Shown here: one piece after another, positions 1 to 14,500 of the stretch
Numbering within the stretch: the first letter of the stretch is position 1
Layout of the letters: each line of letters begins with the position of its first letter
Assembly: GCA_028023455.1 (NCBI GenBank)
Contig: JAQFVV010006306.1
Coordinates: 1,455,001 to 1,519,000, forward strand
Length of the DNA: 64,000 nucleotides
Direction: 5' to 3'
Source of the DNA: Epiperipatus broadwayi
Taxonomy: Eukaryota > Onychophora > Udeonychophora > Euonychophora > Peripatidae
Made by a program: the position numbers and the translations under genes
The notes under the pieces: model-generated
Told to the model about the DNA's origin: nothing
Databases searched by the model: none
Seen by the model: the letters and a program-made list of their open reading frames with translations, nothing else

Positions 1-2810
1 AGTGAGGTCCTATGTTATTCAATCATTAGATTAAAAATACCAGAACAAGCCCAGCACATTGTCTATTGTATTTGAAGTTTTCTGATATCCATATTTCTTC
101 CAATCCAGGTATATAACATAAATAGGCATATGAAACTTAACTAAGTTCAGATACACTATATATTAATAGCATTAGCAATATAAAATGACCAACACCTTAA
201 CAGCAAAAAATAAAATGACAAAACAAAATTCAACTGACATGTTACATAGCTTAATTTAATAAGGTTGTGATTACAAATATTATATATAGAGCTCACAAAA
301 CAAACTCATATCAATCTATATATAGAATACCATCAACCTCTGATGTATTTTGGTTTCTTGTGTCATCAGTGAGGTTCTGGTATATTCAATCATTCGATTA
401 AAAGGACCAGTACAAGCCAAGCACTTTATCTGTTGTATAACAATTAATTAGAAACTCTGAAGTTTTCAGATATCCATTGTCTTCCAATCCAGGTATAAGC
501 CTTAAAAAGGCATATGGGACTGAACTAAGTTCAGATACACTATATATTAATAGCATTAGCAATATAAATACACCAATACCTCAACAGCAAAAAATAAAAT
601 GACAAAACAAAATCCAACATAATGTTACATAGCTTAATTTAATAACCTTGTGCTTACAAATGTTATATATAAAGCTCACAAACGAAACTCATATCAATTT
701 CTGTAGAATACACTGAACTTCTGACATATTTCTTTTTCTGTTGTCCTCAGTGAGGTTCTATGATATTCAATCATTAGATTAAAAATACTAGGACAAGCCC
801 AGCACTTTACTTATTGTACAATAATTAATTAGAAACTCTGAAGTTTTCTAATATCCATATGTCTTCCAATCCAGGTATTTAAGATAAATAAACAAATGGG
901 ACAGATCTAAGTTTAAATACATCATATATAATAGGTTTAGCAATATAGGATCAGCAAAACCTTAACAGCAAAAACTTAAATTACAAAACTAATCCACGTC
1001 AGATGTCCCATGACCTTATTGAATAAGATTGGGTTTACAAATGTTATATATATAAAGCTCACAAAACAAACTCTTAACAATTTTTGTACAATAACCTCAA
1101 CCTTAGATGTATTTTTGCTTCTGGTGTACTCTGTGAAGTCCTAGAATATTTAATTCATTGGATTAAAAATACCATGTTTGGCCCAGGACTTTATCTATTG
1201 TATAAAAATTAATTAAAAACTCTGAAGTTTGCAGATATCCATATGTCTAACACGCCAGTATCTAACAACAAATAATAATTTAATAAGGTTGTGATTACAA
1301 ATATTATATATAAAGCTCACAAAACAAACTCATATCAAACTTTATAGAATACACTTTTCCTTTGACATATTTCTGCTTGTGGTGGCCTCAGTGAAGTTTT
1401 ATGATATTCAATTTTTAGATTAAAAATATCAAGACAAACCCAGCACTTTATCTATTGTATAACAATTAATTAGAAACACTGAAGGTTTCAGATATCCATA
1501 CGTCTTACAATCCAGGTATCTAACAAAAATAGGCATATGAGACTGAACTCAGTTCAGATACATCATATATTAATAGCTATAGCAATATAAAATCATCAAC
1601 ACCATAAGAGCAAAAAATTTAATTAAAAAAAATTCCAAGTCAGATATCCCATGACTTAATTGTATAAGATTGGGTATACAAATGTTATATATACGGCTCA
1701 TGAAACAAATTCTTAATAATCTTTGTAGAATACCCTCAACCTCTGACATATTTCTGCTTCTAGTGTCATCAGTGAGGTTCTTGTATATTCAATCATTAGA
1801 TTAAAAGGACCAGTACTAGCCCAGTACTTTATCTATTGTATAACAATTAATTAGAAAGTCTGAAGTTTTCAGATATCCATTGTCTTACAATCCAGATATA
1901 TAACATAAATAAGCATATGGGAATGAACTAAGTTCAGATACACTATATATTAATAGCATTAGCAATATAAAATCACCAATACTGTAAGAGCAAAAAATAA
2001 AATTACAAAACGAAATCCAAGTCAGATGTCAAATGCCATAATTTAATAAGCTTGTGTTTACAAATGTTATATATAGAGCTCACAAAACAAACTCATATAT
2101 ATCTTTGTACAAAATGCTCAACCTCTGACATATATTTGTCTCTGGTGTTCTCAGTACAATCCTATGACATTCAAATATTAGATTAAAAATTCCAGGACAA
2201 GCCCAGCACTTTACCTATTGTATAATAATTAATTAGAAAGTCTGAAGTTTTCTAATATCCATATGTCTTCCAATCCAGGTATATAACATAAATAAACAAA
2301 TGGGACAGAACTAAGTTTAAATACATCATATATAATAGGTTTAGCAATATAGTATCAGCAAAACCTTAACAGCAAAAAATTAAATTACAAAAATAATCCA
2401 AGTCAGATGTCCCATGACCTTATTGAATAAGATTGGCTTTACAAATGTTATATATATAAAGAGAGCTCACAAAACAAACTCTTAACAATCTTTGTAGAAT
2501 AACCTCAACCTTTGATGTATGTCTGCTTCTGGTGTACTCTGTGAAATCTTAGAATATTCAATTTCTTAGATTATAAATACCACATTAGGGCCAGCACCTT
2601 ATAACATAAATAGGCATATGAAACTGAACTAAGTTCAGATACACTATATATTAATAGCATTATCAATATAAAATCTCCAACACCTTAACAAGAAAAAATA
2701 AAATGACAAAACAAAATTCAACTGAGGCATTTCATGGCTTAATTTAATAAGCTTGTGTTTACAAATGTTATATATAGAGCTCACAAAACAAACTCATATC
2801 AATCTCTGTA

Positions 2811-2874
2811 GAATACACTGAAGGCTCTGATGTATTTCTGCATCTGGTGTCCTCAGTGAGGTCCTATGATATTC
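2811..2874 (-). ncRNA. Hammerhead ribozyme motif in satellite monomer (representative)
   Basis: Read on the minus strand this copy shows the type I hammerhead order. Stem I outer strand is GAAUAU and inner strand CCUC(A). The core CUGAGGA is at 2856-2850 (position 7 may be any base) and is followed by the stem II region CACCAGAUGCA. GAAA at 2838-2835 leads into a minimal stem III within AUACAU, then C17 at 2829. The returning stem I strands are AGAG and, after an internal loop, GUAUUC. In most monomers the inner stem I return is AGAGG, giving four pairs with CCUC next to an A-A mismatch. Stem II is weak in this family, which argues for low or no activity in many copies. The same block recurs in most array monomers, for example around 6530-6600 and 9485-9555. 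The hammerhead rules are established knowledge; the pairing was done by eye and cleavage is inferred. Confidence 0.65.
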
Positions 2875-5399
2875 AATCATTAGATTAAAAACACCAGGAC
2901 GAGCCCAGCACCTTATCTATTGTATAGCAATTAATTAAAAACTCTGAAGTTTTCAGATATCCATATGTCTACAAATCCAGTATCTAACATAAATAGGTAT
3001 ATGGGACTGAACTAAGTTCAGATACACTTTATATTAATAGCGTTAGCAATATAAAATCATCAACACCCTAACAAAAAATAATAAAATGACAAAACAAAAT
3101 CAAACTGAGGTGTTACGGCTTAATTTAATAAGCTTGTGTTTACAAATGTTATATATAGAGCTCACAAAACCAACTCATATCAATCTTTGTACAATACTCT
3201 CGACCTCTGACGTATTTCTCCTTCTGGTGTCGTCAGTGAGGTCCTTTGATATTCAATGATTGGATTAAAAAGACAACGAAATGCCCAGCACTTCATCTAT
3301 GATATAATATTTAATTAAAAACTTTAAAGTTTTCAGATATCCATATGTCTACCAATCCAGCTATCTAACTTAAAGAAGCTTATGGGACTGAACTAAGTTC
3401 AGATACATCATATATGATAGGTTCAGCAATATAGAATCACCAAAACCTTAAGAGCAAAAAATTAAATTAAAAAAAAAATCCGAGTCAGATGTCCCATGAT
3501 ATTATTGAATATGATAGGGTTTACATATGTTATATATAGAGCTCACAAACCAAACTCATATCCATCATTGTGAACTGCACACTACCTATGTCGTATTTCT
3601 GCTTCTGGGGACCTCAGTGAGGTCCTATGATATTCAATCATTAGATTAAAAATACCAGGACAGGCCCAGCACTTTATCTATTGTATAATAATTAATTAGA
3701 CACTCTGAAGTTTCTGATATTTATATGTCTTCCAATCAAGGTATATAACATAAATGGGCATCTGGGACTGAACTAAGTTCAGATACACTATATATTAATA
3801 GCATTAGCAATATAAAAGCACCAACACCTTAACAACAAAAAATAAATTTACAAAACAAAATCCAACTGAAATGTTACATGGCTTAATTTAATAGGCTGGT
3901 GCTTACAAGTGTTATATATAGAGCTCACAAAACAAACTCATAACAATCTCTGTAGGATACCCTGAACCTCTGACATATATCTGCTTCTGGTATTTTCAGT
4001 GAGGTCCTATGATATTTAGTCATTAGATTAAAAATACCAGGACAAGCCCAGGACTTTATCTATTGTATAACCATTAATTAGAAATTCTGAATGTTTTCAG
4101 ATATCCGCATGTCTTCCAATCCAGGTATCTAACATAAATAGGCATATGAAACTGAACTAAGTTCAGATACACTATATATTAATAGCGTTAGCAATATAAA
4201 ATCACCAAAACCTTAACAGCAAAAAATAAATTTACAAACAAATTCCAAGTAAGATGTCACATAGCTTAATTCAATAAGCTTGTGTTTAAAATGTTGTATA
4301 TTGAGCTCACAAAACAAACTCATATCAATCTTTGTAGAATACTCTGGACCTCTGATGTATTTCTGCTTCTGGTGTCCTCAGTGAGGTCCTATGACATTCA
4401 ATCATTAGATTAAAAATACCAGGGCAAGCCCAGCACTTTATTTATTGCATAATAATTAATTACAAACTGTGAAGTTTTCTAATATCCATATGTCATCCAT
4501 TCCAGGTATATAACATAAATAGGCCAATGACACTGAACTAAGTTCAGATACACTATATATTATTAGCGTTAGCAATATAAAATCACCAATATCATAAAAC
4601 CAAAAAAAATTACAAAACAAAATCAAACTGAGATGTTACAATGCTTAATTTAATAAGCTTGTGTTTACAAATGTTATATATAGAGCTCACAAGACAATCT
4701 CATATCAATCTTTATAGAATACACTCAACCTCTGACATATTTCTGCTTCTGGTCTCCTCAGTGACGTCCTATGATATCCAATCATTAGATTAAAAATACC
4801 AAAACAAACCCAGCACTTTATCTATTGTATAACAATTAATTAGAATCTCTGAAGTTCTCACATACCCATATGTCTTCGAATCCAGGTATCTAACATAAAT
4901 AGGCATATGAAACTGAACTAAGTTCAGATACACCATATATTAATAGCTATAGCAATATAAAATCACAAAAACCTTAACAGCAAAAAATGAAATTACAAAA
5001 AAAAAAACAAGTCAGATATCCCATGACATAATTGTATAAGATTGGGTATACAAATGTTAAATATAGAGCTCACAAAACAAACACTTAACAATCTTTGTAG
5101 AATACCCTCTGACATATTTCTGCTTTTTGTGTCATCAGTGAGGTCCTGGTATATTTAATCATTACATTAAAAGGACCAGTACTAACCCAGCACTTTATCT
5201 ATTATATAACAATTAATTAGAAACTCTGCAGTTTTCAGATATCCATTGTCTTCCAATCCAAGTATATAACATAAATAGGCATTTGGGACTGAACTAAGTT
5301 CAGATACACTATATATTATTAGCATTAGCAAGAGAAAAGCACCAATACCTTAACAGCAAAAAATAAAATGACAAAACAAAATTCAACTTAGAAGTTACA

Positions 5400-5545
5400 T
5401 GGCTTAATTTAAGTTCAGCAATATAAATCTTCAACATCTTAACAGCAAGAAATAAATTTACAAATAAAACGCTTATGAGATGTCACATGGCTTAATTTTA
5501 TAAGCTTGTGTTTACAAATGATATATATATATATATGTCTTCCAA
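5400..5545. repeat. Rearranged junction inside the satellite array
   Basis: The monomer register breaks here. One monomer stops after its TTAATTTAA block and jumps to an AGTTCAGCAATATAAAT block. About 110 bp later a TATATATATATATATA tract leads straight into TGTCTTCCAATCCAGG, skipping the rest of a monomer. The distance between landmarks is 671 bp instead of about 381. The AT tract is plausible microhomology for the exchange. Confidence 0.75.
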
Positions 5546-8500
5546 TCCAGGTATATAACATAAATACGCATATAGGACTGAACTAAGTTCAGATACACCA
5601 TATATTAATAGCTATAGCAATATAAAATCACCAACACCTTAACAGCAAAAAATAAATTTACAAACAAAATCCAAGTTAGATGTCACATAGCTTAATTCAA
5701 TAAGCTTGTGTTTACAAATGTTGTATATTGAAATCACAAAACAAACTCATATCAATCTTTGTAGAAAACACTTAATCTTATTACGTATATCTGCTTCTGA
5801 TGTCGTCAGTGAGGTCCTATGATATTTAATCATTAGATTAAAAATATGAGGACAATCCCAGCACTTTATCTATTGTATAATAATTAAATATAAACTCTGA
5901 AGTTTTCAGATATCCATTGTCTTCCAATCCAGGTATATAACATAAATAGTCATTTGGGACTGAAGTAAGTTCAGATACACTATATATTAATAGCATTAGC
6001 AATATAAAAGCACCAACCCCTTAACAGAAAAAATAAAATGACAAAACAAAATGCAACTGAGATGTTACATGGCTTAATTTAATAGGCTTGTGCTTACAAA
6101 TGTTATATATATAGAGAGCTCACAAAACAAACTCATATCAATTTTTGTAGAATACACTCAACCTCTGACATACTTCTGCTTCTGGTGTCCTCAGTGAAGT
6201 CCTATGATATTCAATCATTAGATTAAAAATACTAGGACAAGTGCAGCACTTTATCTATTGTATAATAATTAGTTAGAAACTCTGAAGTTTTCAGATATCT
6301 GTATGTCTTCCAATCCAGGTATCTAACATAAATAGGCATATAGGACTGAACTAAGTTGAGATACACTATATATTAATAGCGTTAGCATTACAAAATCACC
6401 AATATTTTAACAGCAAAAAATAAAATGACAAAACAAACTTCATCTGAGATGTTACATGGCTTAATTTAATAAGGTTGTGATTACAAATATATATATAGAG
6501 CTCCCAAAACAAACTCATATCAATCTATATATAGAATACACTCAACCTCTGACGTATTTCTGCTTCTGTTATCCTCAGTGAGATCCTATGATATTCAATC
6601 ATTAGATTAAAAATACCAGGACAAACCCAGCACTTTATCTATTGTATAAGAATTAATTAGAAACTCTGATGGTTTCAGATATCCATACGTCTTACAATCC
6701 AGGTATCTAACATAAATAGGCATATGGGACTGAACTAAGTTCAGATACGCCATATATTAATAGCTATAGTAATTTAAATCACCAACACCTTAACAGCAAA
6801 AAATTAAATTACAAAAAAAAATCCAAATCAGATATCCCAAGACTTAATTGTATAAAATTAGGTATACAAATGTTATATATAGAGCTCACAAAGCAAACTC
6901 TTAACAATCTTTGTAGAATATTTTCAACCTCTGACGTATTTCTGCTTCTTGTGTCAACATTGAGGTCCTGGTATATTCAATCATTAGATTAAAAGAACCA
7001 GTACAATCCCAGGACTTTATCTATTGTATAATGATTAATTAGAAACTCTGAAGGTTTCAGATATCCATTGTCTTCCAATCCAGGTATATAACATAAATAG
7101 ATATATGGGACTGAACTAAGTTCAGATACACCATATATTAATACCTTTATTAATATAAAATGACCAAAAGCTTAACAGTAAAAAATAAATTTAAAATGAA
7201 AATCCAAGTTAGATGTCACATAGCTTAATTTAATAAGCTTGTGTTTACAAATGTTATATATAGAGCTCTCAAAACCAACACACTTCAATTTTTGTATAAT
7301 ACTCTCGACCTCCGAAGTATTTCTGCTTCTGGTGTCCTCGGTAAGTTCCTATGATATTCAATGATTGGATTAAAAATACCATGACAGGCCCAGCATTTTA
7401 TTTATGGTATAATAATTAAATAAAAACTCTAAAGTTTTCAGACATCCATATGTCTACCAATCCTGCAATCTAACTTAAAGAAGCATATGGGACTGAACTA
7501 ATTTCCGATACATCATATATAGTAGGTTTAGCAATATAGTATCACCAAAACCTTAATAGCAAAAAATTAAATTAGAAAAAAAAACCGAGTCAGATGTCCT
7601 ATTACCTTATTGAATAAGATTGCGTTTAGAAATGTTATATGTAGAGCTAACAAACTAAACTCATATAGACTGCACTAAACCTCTGATGTATTTCTGCTTC
7701 TTGTGTACTCTGGGAAGTCCTAGGATACTCAATCATTGGATTAAACATACCAAGAGAGGCACAGCACTTTTTCAATTGTATAATAATTAATTGAAAACTC
7801 TGTTTTCACACATCCATTTGTCTATCAATCCAGTTATCTAACTTAAAAAAGGATATGGGACTGAACTAAATTCAGATACATCATACATAATAGGTTTAGC
7901 GATATAAAATCACCAAAACCTTAACAGAGAAAAATCAAATTACAAAAAAAAAAATCCAAGTCAGCTGTCCCTTGTCCTTATTGAAGAAGATTTGGTTTAC
8001 AAATGTTATATATAGAGCTCACAAAACAAACTCTTAACAATCTGTGTAGAATACCCTCAACTTCTGTTATATTTCTGCTTCTGTTGTCCTCAGTGAGGTC
8101 CTGGGATATTCAATCATAAGATTAAAAGGACCACTACAACCCAAGCACTTTATCTATTGTATAACAATTAATTAGAATTTCTGAAGTTTTTAGATATCCA
8201 TATGTCTTCCAATCCTGGTATCTAACATAAATAGGGATATGGGAGTGAAGTAAGTTCAGTCTGATATCCAATGACTTAATTGCATAAGATTGGGTATACA
8301 CATGTTATATATAGAGCTCACAAAACAAACTCTTAACAATCTTAGTAGAATACCCTCAACCTCTGACATATTTCTGCTTCTTGTGTTATCAGTGAGAACC
8401 TTGTATATTCAATCATTACATTAAAAGGACCAGAACAAGCCCAGCACTTTATCTATTGTATAACAATTAATTAGAAACTCTGAAGTTTTCAGATATCCAT

Positions 8501-11500
8501 TGTCTTCCAATTCAGGTATATTACATAAATACGCATATTGGACTGAACTAAGTTCACATACACAATATATTAATAGCGTTAGCAATATAAAATCACCAAC
8601 CCCTTAACAGCAAAAAATAAATTTACAAACAAAATTCAAGTTAGATGTCACATAGGTTAATTTAATAAGCTTGTGTTTTACAAATGTTATATCACAAAAC
8701 CAACACATTTCAATCTTTGTAGAATACTCTGGACCTCTGATGTATTTCTGCTTCTGGTGTTTTCAGTGAGGTCCTATGATATTCAATGATTGGATTAAAA
8801 ATACCACGACATGCCCAGCACTTTATCTATGGTATAATAATTAATTAAAAACTCTAAAGTTTACAGACATCCATATGTTTACCAATCATGCTATCTAACT
8901 TAAAGAAGCATATGGGACTGAACTAAGTTCAGATACTTCATATATAATAGGTTTAGCAATATAGAATCACCAAAACCTTAACAGCAAAAAATTAAATTAA
9001 AAAAAACAGAGTCACATGTCCCATGACCTTATTGAATAAGACTGGGTTGATAAATGTTATATATAGAGCTCACAAATCAAACTCATATCAATCATTGTAG
9101 ACTGCACAAAACCTCTGATGTATTTCTGCTGCTGGTGTCCTTAGTGAGGTCCTATGATATTTAAACATTATATTAAAAATACCAGAAAAAGACCAGCACT
9201 TTATCTATTGTATAATAATTAATTAGAAACTCTGAAGTTTTCTAATATCCATATGTCTTCCAATCCAGGTATATAACATAAATAGGCATATGAAACTGAA
9301 CTAAGTTCAGATACACTATATATTAATAGCATTAGCAATATAAAATAACCAACACCTTAACAGCAAAAAAATAAAATCACAAAACAAAATTCAACTGAGA
9401 TGTTACATGGCTTAATTTAATAAGGTTGTGATTACAAATATTATATATAGAGCTCCCAAAACAAACTCATATCAATCTATATATAGAATACACTCAACCT
9501 CTGACATATTTCTGCTTCTGGTGTCCTCGTTGAGGTCCTATGATATTCAATCATTAGATTAAAAATACCAGGACAAACCCAGCACTTTATCTATTGTGTA
9601 ACAATTAATTAGATACTCTGAAGTTTTCAGATATCCATATGTTTTTCAATCCAGGTATCTAACTTAAATAGGCATATGGGACTGAACTAATTTCAGATGC
9701 ATGATATATTAATAGCTATAGTAATATAAAATCACCAACACCTTAACAGCAAAAAATTAAATTACAAAAAAAAATTCAAGTCAGATATCCTATGACATAA
9801 TTGTATAAGATTGGGTATGCAAATGTTATATATAGAGCTCACAAAACAAACTCTTAACAATCTTTGTAGAATACTTTCACCCTCAGACGTATTTCTGCTT
9901 CTTGTGTCATTTGTGAGGTCCTGGTATATTCAATCATTAGATTAAAAGGACCAGTACAAGCCCAGCACTTTATCTATTGTTTAACAATTAATTAGAAACT
10001 CTGAAATTTTCAGATATCCATATGTCTACCAATCCAGCTATCTAACTGAAAGAGGCATATGGGACTGAACTAAGTTCAGATACACTATATATTAATACCA
10101 TTAGCAATATAAATCCCCAACATCTTAACAGCAAAAAATATATTTACAAATAAAATTCAAGTCAGATGTCACATGGCTTAATTTTATAAGCTTGTGTTTA
10201 CAAGTGGTATATATAGAGCATACAAAACAAACTTATATCAATCATAGTAGAATACACTCAACCTCTGACATATTTTTTCTTCTGGTGTCCTCAGTAAAAT
10301 TTTATGATATTCAATCATTAGACAAAAAATACCAGGACAAATCCAGCACTATATCTATTGTATAATAATTAATTAGAAACTGTGAAGTTTTCAGATATCC
10401 ATATGTCTTCCAATCCAGGTATATAACATAAATAGGCATATGGGACTGAACTAAGTTCAGATACACTATATATTAATAGCATTACCAATATATAATCACC
10501 AACATCTTAACAGCAAAAAATAAAATGAGAAAACAAAATCCAACTGAGATGTTACATGGCTTAATTTAATAAGCTTGTGTTTACAAATGTTATATATAGA
10601 GCTCACAAAACAAACTCATATCAATCTCTGTAGAATACACCCAACCTCTGGCATATTTCTGCTTCTGGTGTCCTCAGTGAGGTTTTATGAAATTCAATCA
10701 TTAGAATAAAAATACGAGGACAAGCCCAGCACCTTATCTATTGTATAACAATTAATTACAAACTCTGAAGTTTTCAGTTATCCATATGTTTTTTAATCCA
10801 GGTATCTAACATAAATAGGCATATGGAACTGAACTAACTTCAGATACACCATATATCAATAGCTTTAGCAATATAAAATCACCAAAACCTTAACAGCAAA
10901 AAATAAAATTACAAAACGAAATCCAAGTCAGATGTCACATGGCATAATTGAATAAGCTCGAGTTTACAAATGTTATATATAGAACTCACAAAACAAACTC
11001 ATATCAATCTTTGTAGAATACCCTCAACGTCTGACATATTTCTCCTTCTCGTGTACTCAGTGACGTCCTAAGATATTCAATCATTGGATTAAAAATATCA
11101 CAACAGGCCCAACACTTTATATATTGTATAATAATTAATTAGAAACTCTAAAGTTTTCAGATATCCATAAGTTTATCAATCCAGCTATCTACTTTTAAAA
11201 GGCATTTGAGACTGAACCTAGTTCAGATACATCATATATAACGGTTTAGCAATATAGAATCAACAAAACCTTAACAGCAAAAAATTAAATTACAAAAAAA
11301 AGCCAAGTCAGATGTCCCATGACCATATTGAATAAGATTGGGTTTCCAAATGTTATATAAAGAGCTCACAAAACAAACTCTTAACAATCTTTGTAGAATA
11401 CCCTCAACCTCTGATATATCACTGCTTCTGGTGTCCTCAGCGATGTCCTGTGATATTCAATCAGTAGATTATAAATACCAGGACAAGTCGAGCACCAAAT

Positions 11501-14500
11501 CTATTGTATAATAATTAATTAGAAACACTGAACTTTTCTGATATCCATATGTCTTTTAATCCAGGTATATAACATAAATAGGCATATGGGACTGAAATAT
11601 GTTCATATGCACAATATATTAATAGGTTTAGGAATATAAAATCACCCACACTTAAACAGCAATAAATAAAATTACAAAACAAAATCTTAGTCAGATGTCA
11701 CTTGGCTTAATTTAATAAGCTTGTTTTTACAAATGTTATATATAGAGCTGACAAAACAAACTCATATTAATATTTGTAGAATTCCCTCAACCTCCGACAT
11801 ATTTGGGCTTCTGGTGTCCTCAGTGAAGTCCTAAGGTATTCAATCATTGGATTAAAAATACCACGACAGGCCCAGCACTTTATCTATTGTATAATAATTA
11901 ATTAGAAACTCTGCAGTTTTTAGATATCCATGCATCCACCAATACAACTATCTAACTTAAAGAGGCATATGGGACTGACATAAGTTCAGATGCATCATAT
12001 ATAATAGATTTGGCAATATAGAATCACCACAACCTTAACAGCAAAAAATTAAATTAGAATAAAAAAATCCAAGTCAGATGTCCCATGACTTAAATTAATA
12101 AGCTTGTGTGTACAAATGTTATATATAGAGCTCACAAAACAAACTCATATCAATCTTTGTAGAATACCCAAACCTCTGATGTATTTCTGCTTCTGGTGTC
12201 CTCATTGAAGTCCTATGATATTCAATCATCTGATTAAAAATACCACGACAATTTCAGAACTTTATCTATTGTATAATAAGTAATTAGAAACTCTGAAGTT
12301 TTCGGATATCCATATGTCTTCCAATCCAGGTATCTAACCTAAATAGCCATATTGGACTGAACTAAGTTCAGGTACACAATATATTAATAGCGGTAGCCAT
12401 ATAAAATCACCAACACCTTAACAGCAAAAAATAAAATTAAAAAACGCCATACAAGTCAGATGTCGCATGGCTTAATTTAATAAACTTGTGTTTACAAATG
12501 TTATATATAGAGCTCACAAAACAAACTCATATCAATCTTTGTAGAATAGGCTCAACCTTTGACATATTTTTGCTTTTGGTGTCCTCAGTGAAATCCTATG
12601 ATATTCAATCAATAGACTAAAAATCCCAGGACAAGCCCACAGTTTATCTATTATATATTGAATTAGAAACTCTGAAGTTTTCTGATATCCATATGTTTTC
12701 CAATCCAGGTATATAACAGGAATAGGCATATGGGACTGATCTAAGTTCAGATTCACCATATATTAATAGCTTTAGCAATATAAAATCACCAAAACCTTAA
12801 CAGCAAAAAACAAAATTACAAATGTTATATATAGAACTCACAAAACAAACTCATATCAATCTTTGTTGAATACCCTCAACCTCTCACATATTTCTGCTTC
12901 TCATGTACTCAGTGACGTCCTAGGATATTCAATCTTTGAATTAAAAATACCATGACAGGCCCAGCACCATATATAATGTATAATAATTAATTAGAAACTC
13001 TGAAATTTTAAGATATCCATAGGTTTACCAATCCAGCTATCTAATTTAAAGAGGCATATGGGACTGAACTAAGTTCACATACATCATATATAATAGGTTT
13101 AGCAATATAGAATCACCAAAACTGTAACAAGCAAAAAATTAAATTACAAAAAAAAATCCAAGTCAGATGTCCCATGACCATATTGAATAAGATTGGGATT
13201 ACAAATTTTATATATAGAGCTCACAAAACAAACTCTTAACAATCTTTGTAAAATACCCTCAACCTCTGACGTATTTTTGTTTCTTTTTTTCTCAGTGAGG
13301 TCCTATGATATTCTATCATTAGATTAAAAATACCAGGACAATCCTAGCACCTTATGTTTTGTATAATAATTTATTAGAAACTCTATGTCTTCCAAGCCAG
13401 GTATCTTACATAAAGAAACATATGGAACTGAACTAAGTTCAGATACACTATATATTAATAGCATTAGCCATATAATATCACCACACCTTAACAGCAAAAA
13501 ATAAAATTAAAAAACGAAATCCAAGTCAGATGTCGAATGGCTTAATTTAATAAGCTCGCGTTTACAAATGTTATATATATAGCTCACAAAACAAACTAAT
13601 ATCTATATTTGTAGAATATGCTTAACCTCTGACATATTTCTGCTTTCAGGGTCCTCAGTGAGGTCCTATGATATTCAATCATTACATTAAAAATACCAGG
13701 AACAAGTGCAGTACTATATCTATTGTATAATAATTAATTAGAAACTCTGAAATTTTTAGATATCCATATGTGTACCAATCCATCTATCTAACTTAAAGAG
13801 ACATATGGGACTGAACAAAGTTCAGATACATCATATATAATAGATTTATCTATATAGAATCACCAAAACCTTAACAGCAAAAAATTAAATTAGAATAAAA
13901 AAATCCAAGTCCGATGTCTCATGACTTAATTGAATAGGATTAGGTTTACAAATGTGATATATAGAGCTCACAAAACAAACTCTTAACAATCTTTTTGGAA
14001 TACCCTCAATCTCTGACATATTTCTGCTTCTGGTGTCCTCAGCGAGGTCTTGGAATATTCAATCATTAGATTAAAAATACCAATACAAGCCTAGAACTTT
14101 ATCTATTGTATAAAAATTAATTAGAAACTCTGAAGTTTTCAGATATCCATATATCTTCCAATCCAGGTACCTAACATAAATAGCCATATGAAACTGAACT
14201 AAATTCACATACACCATGCATTAATAGCTTTAGCAATATAAAATCACCAAAACCTTAGCAGCAAAAAATAAAATCACAAAACGACATTCAAGTCAGATGT
14301 CGCATGGCTTAATTTAATAAGCTTGTGTTTTCAAATGATATATATAGAGCTCACAAAACAAACTCATATCAATCTGTGTAGAAAATGCTCAACCTTTGAC
14401 ATATTTTTGCTTCTGTGGTCCTCAGTGAAATCCTATGATATTCAATCATTAGATTAAAAATACCTGGACAAGCCCAGCACTTTATCTAGTATAATATTTA

